Assembly: GCA_947044405.1 (NCBI GenBank)
Contig: CAMRHE010000036.1
Coordinates: 310,001-374,000 of the forward strand
From: Leptodactylus fallax
Lineage: Eukaryota; Chordata; Amphibia; Anura; Leptodactylidae
Direction of reading: 5' to 3'
DNA length: 64,000 bases
The notes beneath the pieces are model-generated. The model did no database searches. It saw only the letters and a program-made list of their open reading frames with translations, and was not told where the DNA came from. The position numbers and the translations under genes were made by a program. Shown here piece by piece: positions 12,071 through 24,000 of the stretch; positions within the stretch are counted from its first letter, which is position 1, and every line of letters begins with the position of its first letter.

Positions 12071-14248
12071 GGCAGGGTTCACACTACCGTTGGAGTCCGT
12101 TATGAAGGTGTCCGTTAAAAAAAAAAATAAACGATCACCTATCATAATGGACCCTAACTGATGAGCATCAGGTAGTGTCCGTTTTTTAATGTCACATACC
12201 GCTAGGAAGCCGACAGCGCGCTGAATTCAGCGCACTGCCGGCTTTCCCGGTATGTGCCCCGGGGCTGGAGATATCGGCGGTGTAAGTTACATGTTTTACT
12301 TTACTTACTGTTTGAAGGGCGCTTTGAGGAACTCTCTCCCTGACACTTCTCGTTCGTACATAGCGCTGTACTGAGGGGGCGTTCCTCACAGCTCAGCGTC
12401 ATCGCCGGGCAGTAAGGAACGCCCCCTCTGACAATACAGGGCTATAGACCAGTACAGAGAGAGGGGGCGTTCCTTACAGGCCAGTGATGACGCTCAGCTG
12501 TGAGGAATGCCCCCTCATACAACGCTATGAACGAACAGAGCTATCAGGGAGGGAGTTCTTCTGACAGTACCCGGCTATAGACGAGAAGAGAGAGAGGGGG
12601 CGTTCCTCATAGCCCAGTGTGATGATTCTGCTGCCTCATGATCGGCCTGCCGTTCTCGTTCTGCTGCCTTCCTCTCTCTCTATGCCTGTCGCTCTTGTTC
12701 TACAGCTTCCAGAAAACGGTCCAACACCTGCAGGTATGTGTTAGGGTCACTGGTGCCTACTTGCTGCAGGGCCATTTGCCAGTATGAAACCATTCCCCCT
12801 ACAAGGCTGGGGTTACTGGTCTCTCCTGGTGAAGTAATCCTTGGGACCGGGCTGCTTGCTGCACTTCCTGGCCTAGCCCCAAAATCAGGACTCTGCATAG
12901 CTGTGGCTGCCTCCATTTCAGCCATACGCTCAGGATCTCCAAAAAGCCTGGTTCTGCAGTTCTGGGCTCTGCTTCTGAGCCCACTAGCCATCCACTGGTA
13001 TTTGCCAAATAAAAGATAGGATAGAATACAAAGAGTAAGGGAGGGGAACAGCACTGTATCAAACTTTCACTGTATCTTAATGCTTGCTTTAATACCGAGC
13101 TTGTCTCATAGGATTACCATAATCCCCAGCATGTGAGTGATAAAGGTCACAACACACGCCGTTTATCCTAAGATCCCACTACGCTGCCACCAATGCAAAA
13201 GATCCTCAGTGCGCCAACACCGCTGTGGCCCCACCTGAGTCTTCTTTCATATAAAAACCACACTCACCGCCAGTGAGTGTCGGGTTCACAAGATAAATAC
13301 AAGACAAGCTTTCTAAATTTTATATATTTATTAACCCCTAAATGGGTCGGTATTAACATCTAACACATGCAGTTCAGAACAGATATGCAGATGGAGCCCT
13401 GCTGGGATGGATACAAAGCCCTATTGTTCCAGCCTGGCCACTATTGCCAATATACACCTAGGCTTATAGCTGCGCACCTTATGAGTAAATGGAACTAGAG
13501 AGAAATACGCTACCCAGAGACCAAAATACAGCTCTGAATTATAGCCATATTTAAGCAGAATCATCACACCCAGCGATGACGCTCAAGCTGTGAGGAACGC
13601 CCCCTCAGTACAAGTCTCTGAACAAAGAGAAGTGTCGGGGAGGGAGTTCCTCGCAGCGCCCTTCTAACAGTAAAACATTACACCGCCGATATCTCCAGCC
13701 CCGGGGCACATACCGGGAAAGCCGGCAGTGCGCTGAATTCAGCGCGCTGTCGGCTCTCTAGCGGTATGTAAAACCGCATGTGCCTGAGGACACGAAATGT
13801 CCTCGAACACTGCTAGTTTTTTTTTTTTTTTGTTTGTTTCTCCTTTCTGAGCATGCGCAGGGAAAGTAAACGGACATAATATAACGGACAGTAACTGATG
13901 GCTATCAGTTACTGTCCGTTATAAGTCAGTTACCCATAGACTTCAATGTTAAAAAAATAACGGACACTTGCTGTCCGTCAAGAATCTGTTTTTTTTCAAA
14001 CGGACAAAAAGTCCTGCATGTAGGATTTTTTGTCCGTGAAAACTATAACGGACTTCTGACGGATTTGGTGTAAACGGACACTAACGGACACTAACGGACA
14101 CTAACGGACACAATATAAAAACCCATTGAAATGAATGGAAATTTTAACGGATTTCTGACGGTTCAACTAGTGTCCGTAGCTAAAATCTTGTAATGGACAA
14201 TAGCCACGGACACTACTGACGGACACCAACGATAGTGTGAACGCTCCC
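12071..14248. mobile_element. Harbinger-like foldback element with nested inverted repeats
   Basis: GGCAGGGTTCACACTACCGT at 12071 and, on the minus strand from 14248, GGGAGCGTTCACACTATCGT form the ends. Both sides are flanked by TAA (12068-12070 and 14249-14251), the 3-bp TWA-type duplication typical of PIF/Harbinger. A second inverted pair is nearly perfect over about 90 bp (12196-12283 against 13679-13766) and extends imperfectly to 12410 and 13560. Many copies of a CGGACACTAA motif lie at 13860-14200, including tandem ones at 14072-14110. No transposase is seen, so it is non-autonomous. Confidence 0.7.
12680..13260 (-). pseudogene. Captured or nested retroelement leader with gag-like start
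   Basis: On the minus strand a promoter-like TTTATATGAAAG (about 13240), then TTGGTGGCAGCGTAGTGGGA (about 13195-13176), precede an open frame beginning MASGLRSRAQ at 12991. It continues with PERMAEMEAATA and a C-terminal LDRFLEAVEQERQA, ending at TAG 12680-12682 (104 codons). A GGTGGCAGCG block just after an LTR is typical of vertebrate Ty3/Gypsy leaders, so I infer an LTR end, leader and gag start from such an element. The protein itself is not one I recognise with certainty. It lies between the arms of the foldback element. No protease or polymerase follows. Confidence 0.35.
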
Positions 14249-14412
14249 TAAGAGAAAACACTTGTGCTACTGTCAAGCCATACACCAGTGCAAGTATTAA
14301 GGTCCCATGAACACGACCATGTGCATTGTCGGTGTACTAGAAACGTTTTTCATGCTAGCACACTAACACATTAATTTCTACAGCCCCATATACACAACCA
14401 TCGAAGGCAAGC

Positions 14413-15875
14413 TTGGGTGGTGGTGGTGATGGTAACAATGGCAGAAACGTTTCCACTGCTGCTGGTGTTGGTGGCAGTAGCTATGTGCAGTCATCTCCCA
14501 TATGGGAATCTTTCTGTACATTACCAAATGACAAATCCATGGTGAGGTATAAGCTCTGCAAACAGAAAATTAGCCATGGCCGTGCAGGTGCACATGTAGG
14601 AATTAGGTTTCTCCGTACTCACATAAAATGGCGCCACCAGCTTATTTAGAAAAATAGAATGGGCAGTGGCAATGGCAGGCAATGTGAACAAGACCATCCT
14701 ACTCCTCTCCATAATTTTCTTTGTAGGCAGGCCACATCCATACTTAGCACATGATCATCGTTGTTATCATCATCTCTGTCTTCTTTTCCTTCTCCTCCTC
14801 CTCCATGCCAATATCATTCATCCATAAAGGAAAATGTGTCCAGGAAACAGAAATATGTCACAGTCATCCAACTGGTCTATAACATTCACTTCCACTTGGC
14901 TAAACTACTGATGGTGCAGTCGTTTATGTAAGACTTAGTGGATTCCACTGTGAGTACACAAACTGATGGCATGCACTCAGTCTCGATGAAGAATACCTAG
15001 CAGCCATTATTTCTTTAGGAATGCTGTCCCTACTTGATATTTCCATTTAGGCCTCTCCTTGGATATTTCAGTATAGGGAAAGGTGCACGCCACCATCAAC
15101 ACCTGGAGCAGCAATTATGGGCAGGGACAATACAAAGCTATCACAGCCTATTGCGTCAATGTTTTGAGTGGCGACAGCCACCATCCAGATATGCAGCAAG
15201 GGCAAGTGCTAGTACTGACACGACCCTGTGGGTACAGGTCCAGTTTGAACACCAGGTGAGATTCATCCACCTCCTCAAGTTTCTCCTCATTGGACTCTTT
15301 CCTGCCTCCAACTTCATGAGGGCAACCCACTCCCCCTCCTGTATTTCATGGCTGTAAGGTAAAGCACACATGGTGTGGAACAGTGGCACAGACTGGAGCA
15401 TCTGTTTGAGCAGCAGAAGGCTGTGAATGATTACTGCATGCAGCAAACCTCAGGAGCAATTTGTTATTTTGAAATCCTCCATTGGAGTCTCATGATGGAA
15501 ATATGTCACCTTCTGAAGTCCTGTGAGGATCTCAGGCCACCTAATGTGTCAGCAGCAGAGACAAATGCAACATCGGTGATGTCATCCCTTTCATATATAT
15601 CTTACAAGAAACAGGCAATGAGATTAAAAGAAGAATATCAACTTCTACCTCTTTTAAACTGGCCGGTAATCCAGGCATGGTGCCAGTCTGCCACAAATTT
15701 TTATTCCAATTCTGAAAAATCATATGAAATATCACAGGCATTCAGTCTGGAAGTTGTTGTAAATAAATTGAGTAAAATAAGCAAATCCAGCCAAAAAGGT
15801 GTACACAGCAACTTGTATGACACTAGGTTCACACTAGCAATCAGGTCTGCGAAAATGGAAACCCTATTCACTTAA
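14413..15875 (+). pseudogene. hAT (BED-finger) transposase remnants
   Basis: 14413-14649 reads as a BED finger: SPIWESF, then KLC-KQK as the first metal-ligand half (the second Cys is missing from YKLCKQK) and RTHIKWRHQ as the His half. Downstream, 15040-15190 reads, with frame changes, as LDIS..GKVHATINTWSSN and a VNVLSG block. The same order appears at 48990-49150. Stops and frameshifts are frequent. The loss of a Cys ligand and of a continuous catalytic region means it is dead. Confidence 0.6.
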
Positions 15876-16053
15876 AAAGCGATTACACATGGAAACCCGT
15901 GGAACTCATAGACTATAATGGGGTCTTCTGGGTTTCTGCCGAAAACGGTGGAGAGAAAAACCAACCTTGCAGGACTTTTCTCTCCACCTATGTTAAGTGG
16001 AATGGGGGATGGAGTCTCATACTGAGACTCAAACGCTAGCATAAGTAGTGTGT
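15820..16053. repeat. MITE with GGTTCACACTAGC end
   Basis: It begins CTAGGTTCACACTAGC at about 15822. On the minus strand the right end reads TATGCTAGCGTTTGAG, a weak match. Its interior phrase agactataatggggtc recurs at 38682-38893. Same family as 33841-34063, 37600-37795 and 38682-38893. Confidence 0.6.
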
Positions 16054-16689
16054 GGTAAATCATGTCATCCAGGTGATCCCAGACCTTCTTCAGTGGAATA
16101 TACAATATGCAAAATATATTTCTCTCTGATTTTCCTAAATGGTCAATGCAGAGTTAAGCACAAAATCTTTATAATAGTTTTTAATTCCATGCATTGGGAA
16201 CATTGCACACTGTTCTATAAATCAAAACATAAAGAGAAATGTATAGAATTTTTAACCCCTTAAGAACCCAGCCCAAAAGTGCATTAAGGACCAGGCCTCA
16301 TTTTTCAAATACAATAATAAATATTATCTGCCATATTTCTGCTTTATATTGGCATCATCTTTTAATCTTCTTTTAATTTATATTGGAAGTTAGAAGGCTT
16401 ACAAGTGTAACAGCGATTTTCCAGATTTACAAGAAAATTTTCCAAACTAATTTTTTAGGGACCACTTCAGTTCTGAAAGGGATTAAAAAGGCCTATATAT
16501 TAGAAACCTCCATACATCACCCCATTTTCAAAACTTCCCCCCTAAAATAATTCAAAACAGCATTTGGGATGTTTCTTAACCCTTTAAGCATTTCACAAGA
16601 ATTAAAACAATATGGAAGTGAAATTTAGACATTTCCTTTTTTTCCACTAATACATTCATTTATCCCTAAAATTAACACATCCACAAAGG

Positions 16690-18180
16690 GTTAAAGGAGA
16701 AAATGCATCTCACAGTTTGCAATGCAATTTCTCCTGAGCACAGAAATAGCCCACATGTGGGTGTAAACTGATTTTTGGGCACATGGCAGTGCACGGAAGG
16801 CAAGGAGCGACACTGGGCATCTGAAAAGCAGATTTTGCTGGAAGTTTTCAGGTGCCATGTCTCATTTGCAAAGCCCCTAGAGTACCAAAACAAAGGAAAC
16901 CCCCTAAAAGTTCCCCATTTTGGAAACTACACCCCCCACAGAATTTATCAAGGGGTATAGTGAGCATTTTGATCCCATAGCCGTTTAACAGATTTTACTA
17001 ACATTGGGATGTGTAAATGAAAAATTACTAAAACGTCATTTTATCTCCTAAGTTTTCATTTTCACAAGGGGTTAAAGGAAAAAAGCTGTCCACAGTTTGT
17101 TAAATAATTGCTCCTGAACACGGTAATACCCCATATGTCGTCGTAATTTGCTGTATGGGTACATTTTGCTTTTGGAGGGCAGATGTTGCTGGAAAAGTTT
17201 TCAGGTGCCATGTCTCATTTTCAGAGCCCCCAAAGTACCAATACAGTGGAAACCCCCTAAAAGTGACCCAATTTTTGGAAACTACACCCCTCACAGAACA
17301 TATCAAGGGGTATAGTGAGCATTTTGACGCTACAGCTGTTTCACAGATTTTATTAACATTGGGACATGAAAATGAAAAATTACTTTTTTTCAATAAACTG
17401 TCTGTTTAGTCCCAAATTTTTCATTTTCACAAGAGAACAAAGGAGAAAAAGCTCCCAAAGTTTGTTACACAATTTCTCCTGAACACATAAATGCCCCATA
17501 TGTGGTTGTAATCTACTATATGGGCACATGGTGGAGCTCAGAATGGAAAGAGCACTATTCGGCTTTTGGAGAGCAGATTTTGCTGGAAAAGTTTTCAGGT
17601 GCCATGTCTCATTTTCAGAGCCCCCAAAGTACCAATACAGTGGAAACCCCCTAAAAGTGGAAACTACACCCCTTATAGAATTTACCTAGGTGTATAGTGA
17701 GCATTTTTACCTCACAGCTGTTTCACAGATTTTATTAACATTGGGACATAAAAATGAAAAATTACTTTTTTTTCCAAAAAACCGTCCATTTAGCACCAAA
17801 TTTTAAATTTTTGCAAGTGGTTAAAGAAGAAAAAACACCCCACAGTTTGTTGCACAATTTCTTCTGAACACAGAAATGTCCCATATGTGGTTTTAATCTG
17901 CTGTGTGGGAACATGGTGGGGCTCAGAATGGAAAGAGCGCTATTTGGCTTTTGGAGGGCAGATGTGGCTGGAATAGTTTTCAGGTGTCATGTCACATTTG
18001 CAGAGCCCCTAAAGTACCAATACAATAGAAACTCCACAAAAGTGACCCCATTTTAGAAACTACACCCCTCAAGAAATGTATCAAGGGGTATTATCATTTT
18101 GAGCCTAAAAATGCTTCCCAAAAATTAATGTACAAAGTGAAAATTGAAGTTTTTAAATAAATATGCAATTTCAGTGCCTA
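16690..18180 (+). repeat. Tandem units of about 370 bp
   Basis: Four successive units each run from a g(g)ttaaaggagaaaa...cccacagtttg start through gccatgtctcattt to ggaaactacacccc and a run of AT-rich bases. The ggaaactacacc landmark falls near 16921, 17277, 17659 and 18055. Open frames within are short and differ between units, so they are not genes. Confidence 0.85.
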
Positions 18181-18249
18181 TTACGTTGCGGCTACTTTGT
18201 GGCATCAGAGACATGCACTCCTAAAACTATTAAGTGGGCTATCCTAGGG

Positions 18250-19678
18250 ACATTAATATTTAGTACAGTAGATCCTCCTTTTGCAAAAGTAACAGCCTAT
18301 AGTCGCTTCCTGTAGCTTTTAATCAGTTCCTGGATCCTGGATGAAGGTATTTTTGACCATTCCTCTTTACAAAACAATTCCAGTTCAGTTAAGTTTGATG
18401 GTCGCCGAGCATGGACAGCCCGCTTCAAATTATCCCACAGATGTTCAATGATATTCAGGTCTGGGGACTGGGATGGCCATTCCAGAACATTGTCATTGTT
18501 CCTCTGCATGAATGCCTGAGTAGATTTGGAGCTGTGTTTTGGATCATTGTCTTGCTGAAATATCCATCCCCGGCGTAACTTCAAATTCGTCACTGATTCT
18601 TGTACATTATTCTCAAGAATCTGCTGATACTGAGTTGAATCCATGCGACCCTCAACTTTAACAAGATTCCCGGTGCCGGCATTGGCCACACAGCCCCAAA
18701 GCATGATGGAACCTCCACCAAATTTTACAGTGGGTAGCAAGTGTTTTTCTTGGAATGCTGTGTTTTTTTGACGCCATGCATAACGCCTTTTTGTATGACC
18801 AAACAACTCAATCTTTGTTTCATCAGTCCACAGGACCTTCTTCCAAAATGAAGCTGGCTTGTCCAAATGTGCTTTTGCATACCTCAGGCGACTCTGTTTG
18901 TGGCGTGCTTTCAGAAACGGCTTCTTTCGCATCACTCTCCCATACAGCTTCTCCTTGTGAAAAGTGTGCTGTATTGTTGACCGATGCACAGTGACACCAT
19001 CTGCAGCAAGATGATGCTGCAGCTCTTTGGAGGTGGTCTGTGGATTGTCCTTGACTGTTCTCACCATTCTTCTTCTCTGCCTTTCTGATATTTTTCTTGG
19101 CCTGCCACTTCTGGGCTTAACAAGAACTGTCCCTGTGGTCTTCCATTTCCTTACTATGTTCCTGACAGTGGAAACTGACAGGTTAAATCTCTGAGACAAC
19201 TTTTTGTATCCTTCCCCTGAACAACTATGTTGAACAATCTTTGTTTTCAGATCATTTGAGAGTTGTTTTGAGGAGCCCATGATGCCACTCTTCAGAGGAG
19301 ATTCAAATAGGAGAACAACTTGCAATTGGCCACCTTAAATACCTTTTCTCATGATTGGATACACCTGGCTATGAAGTTCAAAGCTCAGTGAGGTTACAAA
19401 ACCAATTTTGTGCTTCAGTAAGTCAGTAAAAAGTAGTTAGGAGTATTCAAATCAATAAAATGATAAGGGTACCCAAATTTTTGCACCGGTCAAATTTTGG
19501 TTTAATGCATATTGCACATTTTCTGTTAGTACAATAAACCTCATTTCAATCCTGAAATATTACTGTGTCCATCAGTTATTAGATATATCAAATTGAAATG
19601 GCTGTTGCAAACACCCATATATTTAGAACTAAAAATGATTAAGATTAATAGGGGTGCCCAAACTTTTTCATATGACTG
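18250..19678 (-). mobile_element. Tc1 element, left end missing, nested in TTAA array
   Basis: The right terminus ends ...TTTTTCATATGACTG at 19678, followed by TA, and the array resumes at 19681. On the left, the array sequence cactcctaaaactattaagtggg stops at about 18245 and element sequence begins mid-body with no matching TIR. The transposase (18297-19280) is open. Loss of the 3'-side terminus makes this copy immobile. Confidence 0.85.
18297..19280 (-). CDS. Tc1 transposase, open frame in truncated element
   Basis: I take the start at MGSSKQLSND (ATG at 19280) because Tc1 proteins begin this way; an upstream in-frame Met at 19325 would add 15 residues that look non-coding. 327 codons. HTH regions occupy about residues 1-110 with a GRPRK linker. 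The core shows LWTDETKIELFGH, FQQDNDPKH and SPDLNIIEHLW with 34 residues between second Asp and Glu, so DD34E is intact. The C-terminus stops at KSYRKRL (TAG), about 14 residues short of the usual ...GGATKY tail. A different subfamily from the one at 6998-8005. Confidence 0.9.
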   Translation of the reverse strand: MGSSKQLSNDLKTKIVQHSCSGEGYKKLSQRFNLSVSTVRNIVRKWKTTGTVLVKPRSGRPRKISERQRRRMVRTVKDNPQTTSKELQHHLAADGVTVHRSTIQHTFHKEKLYGRVMRKKPFLKARHKQSRLRYAKAHLDKPASFWKKVLWTDETKIELFGHTKRRYAWRQKNTAFQEKHLLPTVKFGGGSIMLWGCVANAGTGNLVKVEGRMDSTQYQQILENNVQESVTNLKLRRGWIFQQDNDPKHSSKSTQAFMQRNNDNVLEWPSQSPDLNIIEHLWDNLKRAVHARRPSNLTELELFCKEEWSKIPSSRIQELIKSYRKRL

Positions 19679-20021
19679 TATGTGGGTGTAAACTGCTGCT
19701 TGGGAACACAGCAGAGCTCAGAAGTGAAGGAGCAGTGTGCTTTTAGCTTTTGGAGTACAGATTTGGAGGAATTTCCTGAACTCCATGTTGTTTTTGCAGA
19801 GCCCTGAAGGTGCCGGTAAACTGGAATTCCCCAAGAAGTGACCCCATTTTGTAGGGGCAAATTTAGGGTCTCTGCAAATGTGACATAGTGTCCAAAAACC
19901 AACAATCTAAATATGCGTCCCAAAAGCACATAGCGCTCCTTCACATCTGTGTCATGCTGTGTGCCCAAACGGCAGTTTATGCCCACATGTATGTCACTGT
20001 TGTACCCAGGATAAGATACTT

Positions 20022-20790
20022 AACAATGTTATGTGTGGGTATAAACTGCTGTTTGGGCACAAAACCAGGCACAGAAGGGAAGGAGCACTATTTTGATTTT
20101 TGGAGCACAGTTTGTTTTTTGTACATCATGTCACTTTTGCAGAGCCCCTGAATTGCCAGTAAAGTGGAATCCACAAACATGTCACCCCATTTTGGAAACT
20201 ACACCCTTCAAGGGATTTATCAAGTGGTGTAGCGAGCATTTTTAACCCTTGAGTGTTGCATTCATTTAATTTCCAGAAATGAATTTGCAGCTGATAATGA
20301 AAAGTTAAAAATGTAACTTTTCCATAGATACGCTATTTCAGTGCCCAATATGTTGTGCCCAGCTTATGTCAGTAGAGACACACACTCCAAAAACTGTTAA
20401 GCGGGTATTCCAGGCACAACAGCTTTTGGAGCGTTCATCTCTGATACAAGCCGGGCACAACATATTACGTACTGAAATGACGTATTCATGGAAAAATTGG
20501 CATTTTCACCTTTTACAATCAGCTGTGTATTCATTTATGGATAATAAATTATAGCAACACTTGGGGGTTAAAAATGTTCACTGTACCTCTGGATAAAATC
20601 CTTTAGGGGTGCAGTTTCCAAAATGGGGTAATATGTCAGGGGATTCCACATTACTGGCGTGGCAGCTCTGCAACAGTGCAATTGCGTCCAAAAACCAAAC
20701 CGTCCAAGTCTGTGCTCCAAAAGCCAAATAGCGTTCCTTCACTTCTGTGCCTGGGTGTGCCCAAACAGCAGTTTATACCCACATATGACA
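20022..20790. repeat. Large palindrome, arms of about 370 bp
   Basis: 20022-20395 (from tgtgggtataaactgctgtt through gcccaatatgttgtgcccag to actgttaagcgggtattcc) is followed at once by its inverted copy 20395-20790, ending gcagtttatacccacatatg. The match is imperfect but continuous. A shorter inverted pair sits just upstream (19672-19855 against 19860-19995). A direct copy follows at 20826-21040. Confidence 0.85.
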
Positions 20791-21849
20791 TTAAGTACAT
20801 TATCCTGGGTACAACAGTGTCATACATGTGGGTATAAACTACAGGTTGGGCACACAGCAGGGCACAGAACGAAAGGGTGGTTTTTGGAGTGCAGATTCAG
20901 ATGTTTGGTATCTGGATGCCATGTCATTTTTGCAGAGCCCCTGAGGTACCAGAAAAGTGGAATCCCCTAGGGAGTGACCCCATTTTGAAAAGTGCACCCC
21001 TCAAAGAATTTATCAGGGGGTGTAGTGAGCATTAGTATCCCACATGTGAATGCACAGTGGATGGTGAAAAGTTAATACGTAAGCTGTGCGGAGCGCATTT
21101 GGAACCCCAAATTCCCTACTATTTCCCCAGTAGTTCCTATTATTGCGGGGGGGGGGCACTCTGGGAGTCACTTCTGGTTTATTTTCCCTTGTAAGCTCTA
21201 AATCTGGTCTGTACCCTGATATACGCTCGCACAGCTTATACGTTCACTCCTGCTGCAGCCAGTTATGTTCTAATGATTTGGCGATTTTTGGGGTTTTTGT
21301 CTTCACATTGTACAAGCTATATTTTTTTTATTTTTCTGGTAATGTAGCCATTTTGAGGGCTTTTTGTTTGTGGAATGAGATGTATTTTGTAATGACACCA
21401 GTTTTGGGTGCCTACCCAAATGCATAGGCTGACTTCCAGAGGTCCTGGCAGGATCAACCAGGTACTGGGGGCTCCAGGCAGCCTGGGGTCACTGGCCGGG
21501 CTCCAGACAGCCTGGGGTCACTGGCCAGACCCCAGGCTGCAGAAAATAGAAAATAGAAAATAGCACCCCCCATCTCGTGGCAGGGGGTGCTGGCAACATG
21601 GCGTAACCCCTTGGATCCCGCGGTCATGTGTTAAGACCTTCGATCTGACCGGGGGTTATGTTGCAGGGTATTAGCTGTCAATTACAGCTAACACCCGTTT
21701 CCGATGCTGCCCGCTCAGATAGTGAGCGGGCGGCCTTGGGCGTAGTATTATGCCCTGGTGCGTGAAGTACCTAGCGCACAGGATGTAATAGTACGTCCAA
21801 GGTTGCTAAGGGGTTAACCACTATACAGAAAATGACAAAAAATTAACAT

Positions 21850-23212
21850 TGGGCTGTTCAAAAATATAGCAGTGTCTGCATTTGTCTTTACAAACTCAAA
21901 ATCTGTACTCTTTTTATTTAGGATTTAGCATTCCTGTGACTCACTAACCTAATATTTAGTTGTATAACCAGTTTTTTTTAGAACTGCTTCACATCTATGT
22001 TGCATAGAGTCAACCAACTTCTGGCACCTGTCAAGCCCAGGATGCTTTTACTACATCCCACAATTTATTTTCATTTGTTAGTTTTGCCTCAGAAACGGCA
22101 TTTTTGATGCCACCCCACAAGTGTTCTATCAGATTAAGGTCAGGGGATTGAGCTGGCCACTCCATAACCTCACTTTTGTTGGACTGGAACCAAGATTTTG
22201 CTCGTTTATTGGTGTGTTTAGGGTCATTGGCACTTCTTGTTGAAGCACCCATTTCAAGGGCATCTCCTCTTCAGTGTAAGGTAACATGACCTATTCAAGT
22301 ATTTTGATATATACAAACTGGTTCATGATCCCTAGTATGTGGTAAATAGGCCCGGCACCATAGTAAGAGAAACATGCCCATATCATGATGCTTGCACCAC
22401 CATGCTTCACTATCTCAGAGTGTATTGTTGCTTGAATTCAGAGTTTGGGTGTCATCTGACGAACTGTCTGCGGCCCTTGGACCCAAAAAGAACAATTTTA
22501 CTTTCATTGGTCCACAAAATGTTTCTCCCTTTCTCTTTAAGCCAGTTGACGTGTTTTTTGGCAAATTGTATGCGGTCCAATAAATGTATTATTTTAACAG
22601 TGGGACTTTGCGGGGACGTCTTGCTGATAGATTATCTTCACACAGGCGTCTTCTAACTGTCACAGTACTCACAGGTAACTTGAGACTGTCTTTGATCATC
22701 CTGGAGCTGATCATTGGCTGAGCCTTTGCCATTCGCGCTAGTCTTCAATCCATTCAAATGGTAGTCTTCCATTTTCTTCCACGTCTCACTGTTTTTGCTT
22801 TCCATACTGCACTTCTTTATAAGTTTTACCCTCTCCAATCAACTTTTTAATCAAGTACACTGTTCTTCTGAACAATATCTCGATCGACCCATATTTCATA
22901 GACTTTCAAGGAGAAATGCATGTACAACATGTGCTGGCTTCACCCTTAAATAAGGGCCACCTGATTCACACCTGTTTCTTCACAGAATGATTGACCTCCA
23001 CACTGCTATTATTCTGAACAAGCCCCTTTAAATTAATTATTCAAATACACAGACTCAAAAACCTGCATATCATGAATGTGGAGTCTGGTGGTTTTCTAAG
23101 AATCAACTGCAGCAACTGGTAAATTGTTTGACATGTGGTAATATAAGTTATACCAAAAACAGTCATTAATCTGGTTAATCATATTGGACTGCTATTATTT
23201 TGAATACTATTG
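21850..23212 (-). mobile_element. Tc1/mariner relic
   Basis: The right end ...GCTATTATTTTGAATACTATTG is followed by TA at 23213; the left end TGTTCAAAAATATAGCAGTG near 21870 is its degraded inverse. Minus-strand transposase pieces lie between. The whole element directly follows the TTAA array, and the two share the 21818-21850 junction. Confidence 0.75.
22031..22890 (-). pseudogene. Tc1 transposase remnant
   Basis: 22031-22252 encodes the C-terminal catalytic part: ANDPKHTNK (second Asp), then WPAQSPDLNLIEHLW (Glu). 22653-22838 is a shadow of the N-terminal HTH region, with frameshifts in the middle. No single frame connects the parts. Confidence 0.7.
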
Positions 23213-23280
23213 TAAATCAAATTTTATTGGAATAATCTCCCAATGATAACTTTTTTCACAAATTAAAAAATTTAAATCTA

Positions 23281-24000
23281 CAGTTCCAAATTATTATGCA
23301 AAACAGAGTTTCTAAACATTTTATAGATTGTAAGGAACTGAAAATGACGATTTGATGAATTTGCATTAAGAGGTCACATTTATTGAAATCAATAGCTATT
23401 TTAATCAAAAACATCTTAACAGGCCAAGTTACATGTTAACATACGACCCCTTCTTTTATATCACCTTCACAATTCTTGCTCCCATTGAATTTGTGAGTTT
23501 TTGGATAGTTTCTACTTGAATTACTTTGCAGGATGTCAGAGCTGTTGTTTTGATGTGAAAGGCCTCATACTGTCATAGATCTTTTGCTTGAAGATGCTCC
23601 AAAGGTTCTCAATAGTGTTGAGGTCAGTGGAGGATGGCGGCCACACCATGAGTTTCTCTCCTTTTATGCCCATAGCAGTCTATGACTCAGAGGTCTTTGC
23701 TGCATGCGATTGTGCATTGTCATGCATGAAGATGATTTTGATACGGAAGGCATGCTTCTTCTTTTTGTACCATGGAAAAAGTGGTCAGTCAGAAACTCTA
23801 TATACTTTGCAGAAAAACAAGTGGTCATGGAGCACAATTTTGTCCAGACGATGAATTCAGTAGGACGCTCTCATTTTTAATAGTCTGATCCTGTCTCCAC
23901 CCTGATTAAATGGACAGGTGAAATGACAGTCATGGGAAAAGACTGCCTCGTGTGGAGATGTGTAAATTATTCCCATTTGCTCACATGAAGATATTGCATT
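23281..24000 (-). mobile_element. Second Tc1/mariner relic of another family
   Basis: It starts CAGTTCCAAATTATTATGCA after TA at 23279-23280. On the minus strand, near 23600-23680, SSTDLNTIENLW is readable (the Glu motif with the usual proline context lost), preceded by a degraded HDNA-like Asp region at about 23700-23740. Multiple stops. The far end is not found; the sequence passes into the PLE relic around 24000. Confidence 0.6.

Larger units (their letters stand above)
11093..15815 (+). mobile_element. Second hAT element relic, split by a foldback element
   Basis: TAGAGATGACCAAACTGA at 11093 looks like a hAT terminus. The leader holds two diverged units of about 138 bp (ctagtctaatactcactg near 11748 and 11892). 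A BED finger lies at 14413-14649, and transposase remnants follow to about 15815. The foldback at 12071-14248 is inserted between leader and finger. The coding remnants match those at 42690-44590 and 47900-49450, so this is one family with three copies here. The right terminus is not found. Confidence 0.6.
16254..21817. mobile_element. TTAA-flanked non-autonomous element made of direct and inverted units
   Basis: The left end is TTAACCCCTTAAGAACC at 16254 and the right end ...CTAAGGGGTTAA at 21817, so TTAA plus CCCCTTA forms inverted ends. TTAA targets are typical of Kolobok and piggyBac superfamilies; I infer one of these and lean to Kolobok. The interior holds units of about 360-390 bp with shared phrases (ggtgccatgtctcattt, ggaaactacacccctc). 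Four direct units precede a nested Tc1 (18250-19678), then direct and inverted units alternate up to about 21040. A GC-richer tail follows (21420-21790). There is no coding capacity. Confidence 0.6.

Noticed and set aside
12738..13019. Plus-strand 93-codon frame
   Set aside because: Antisense shadow of the gag-like minus-strand frame.
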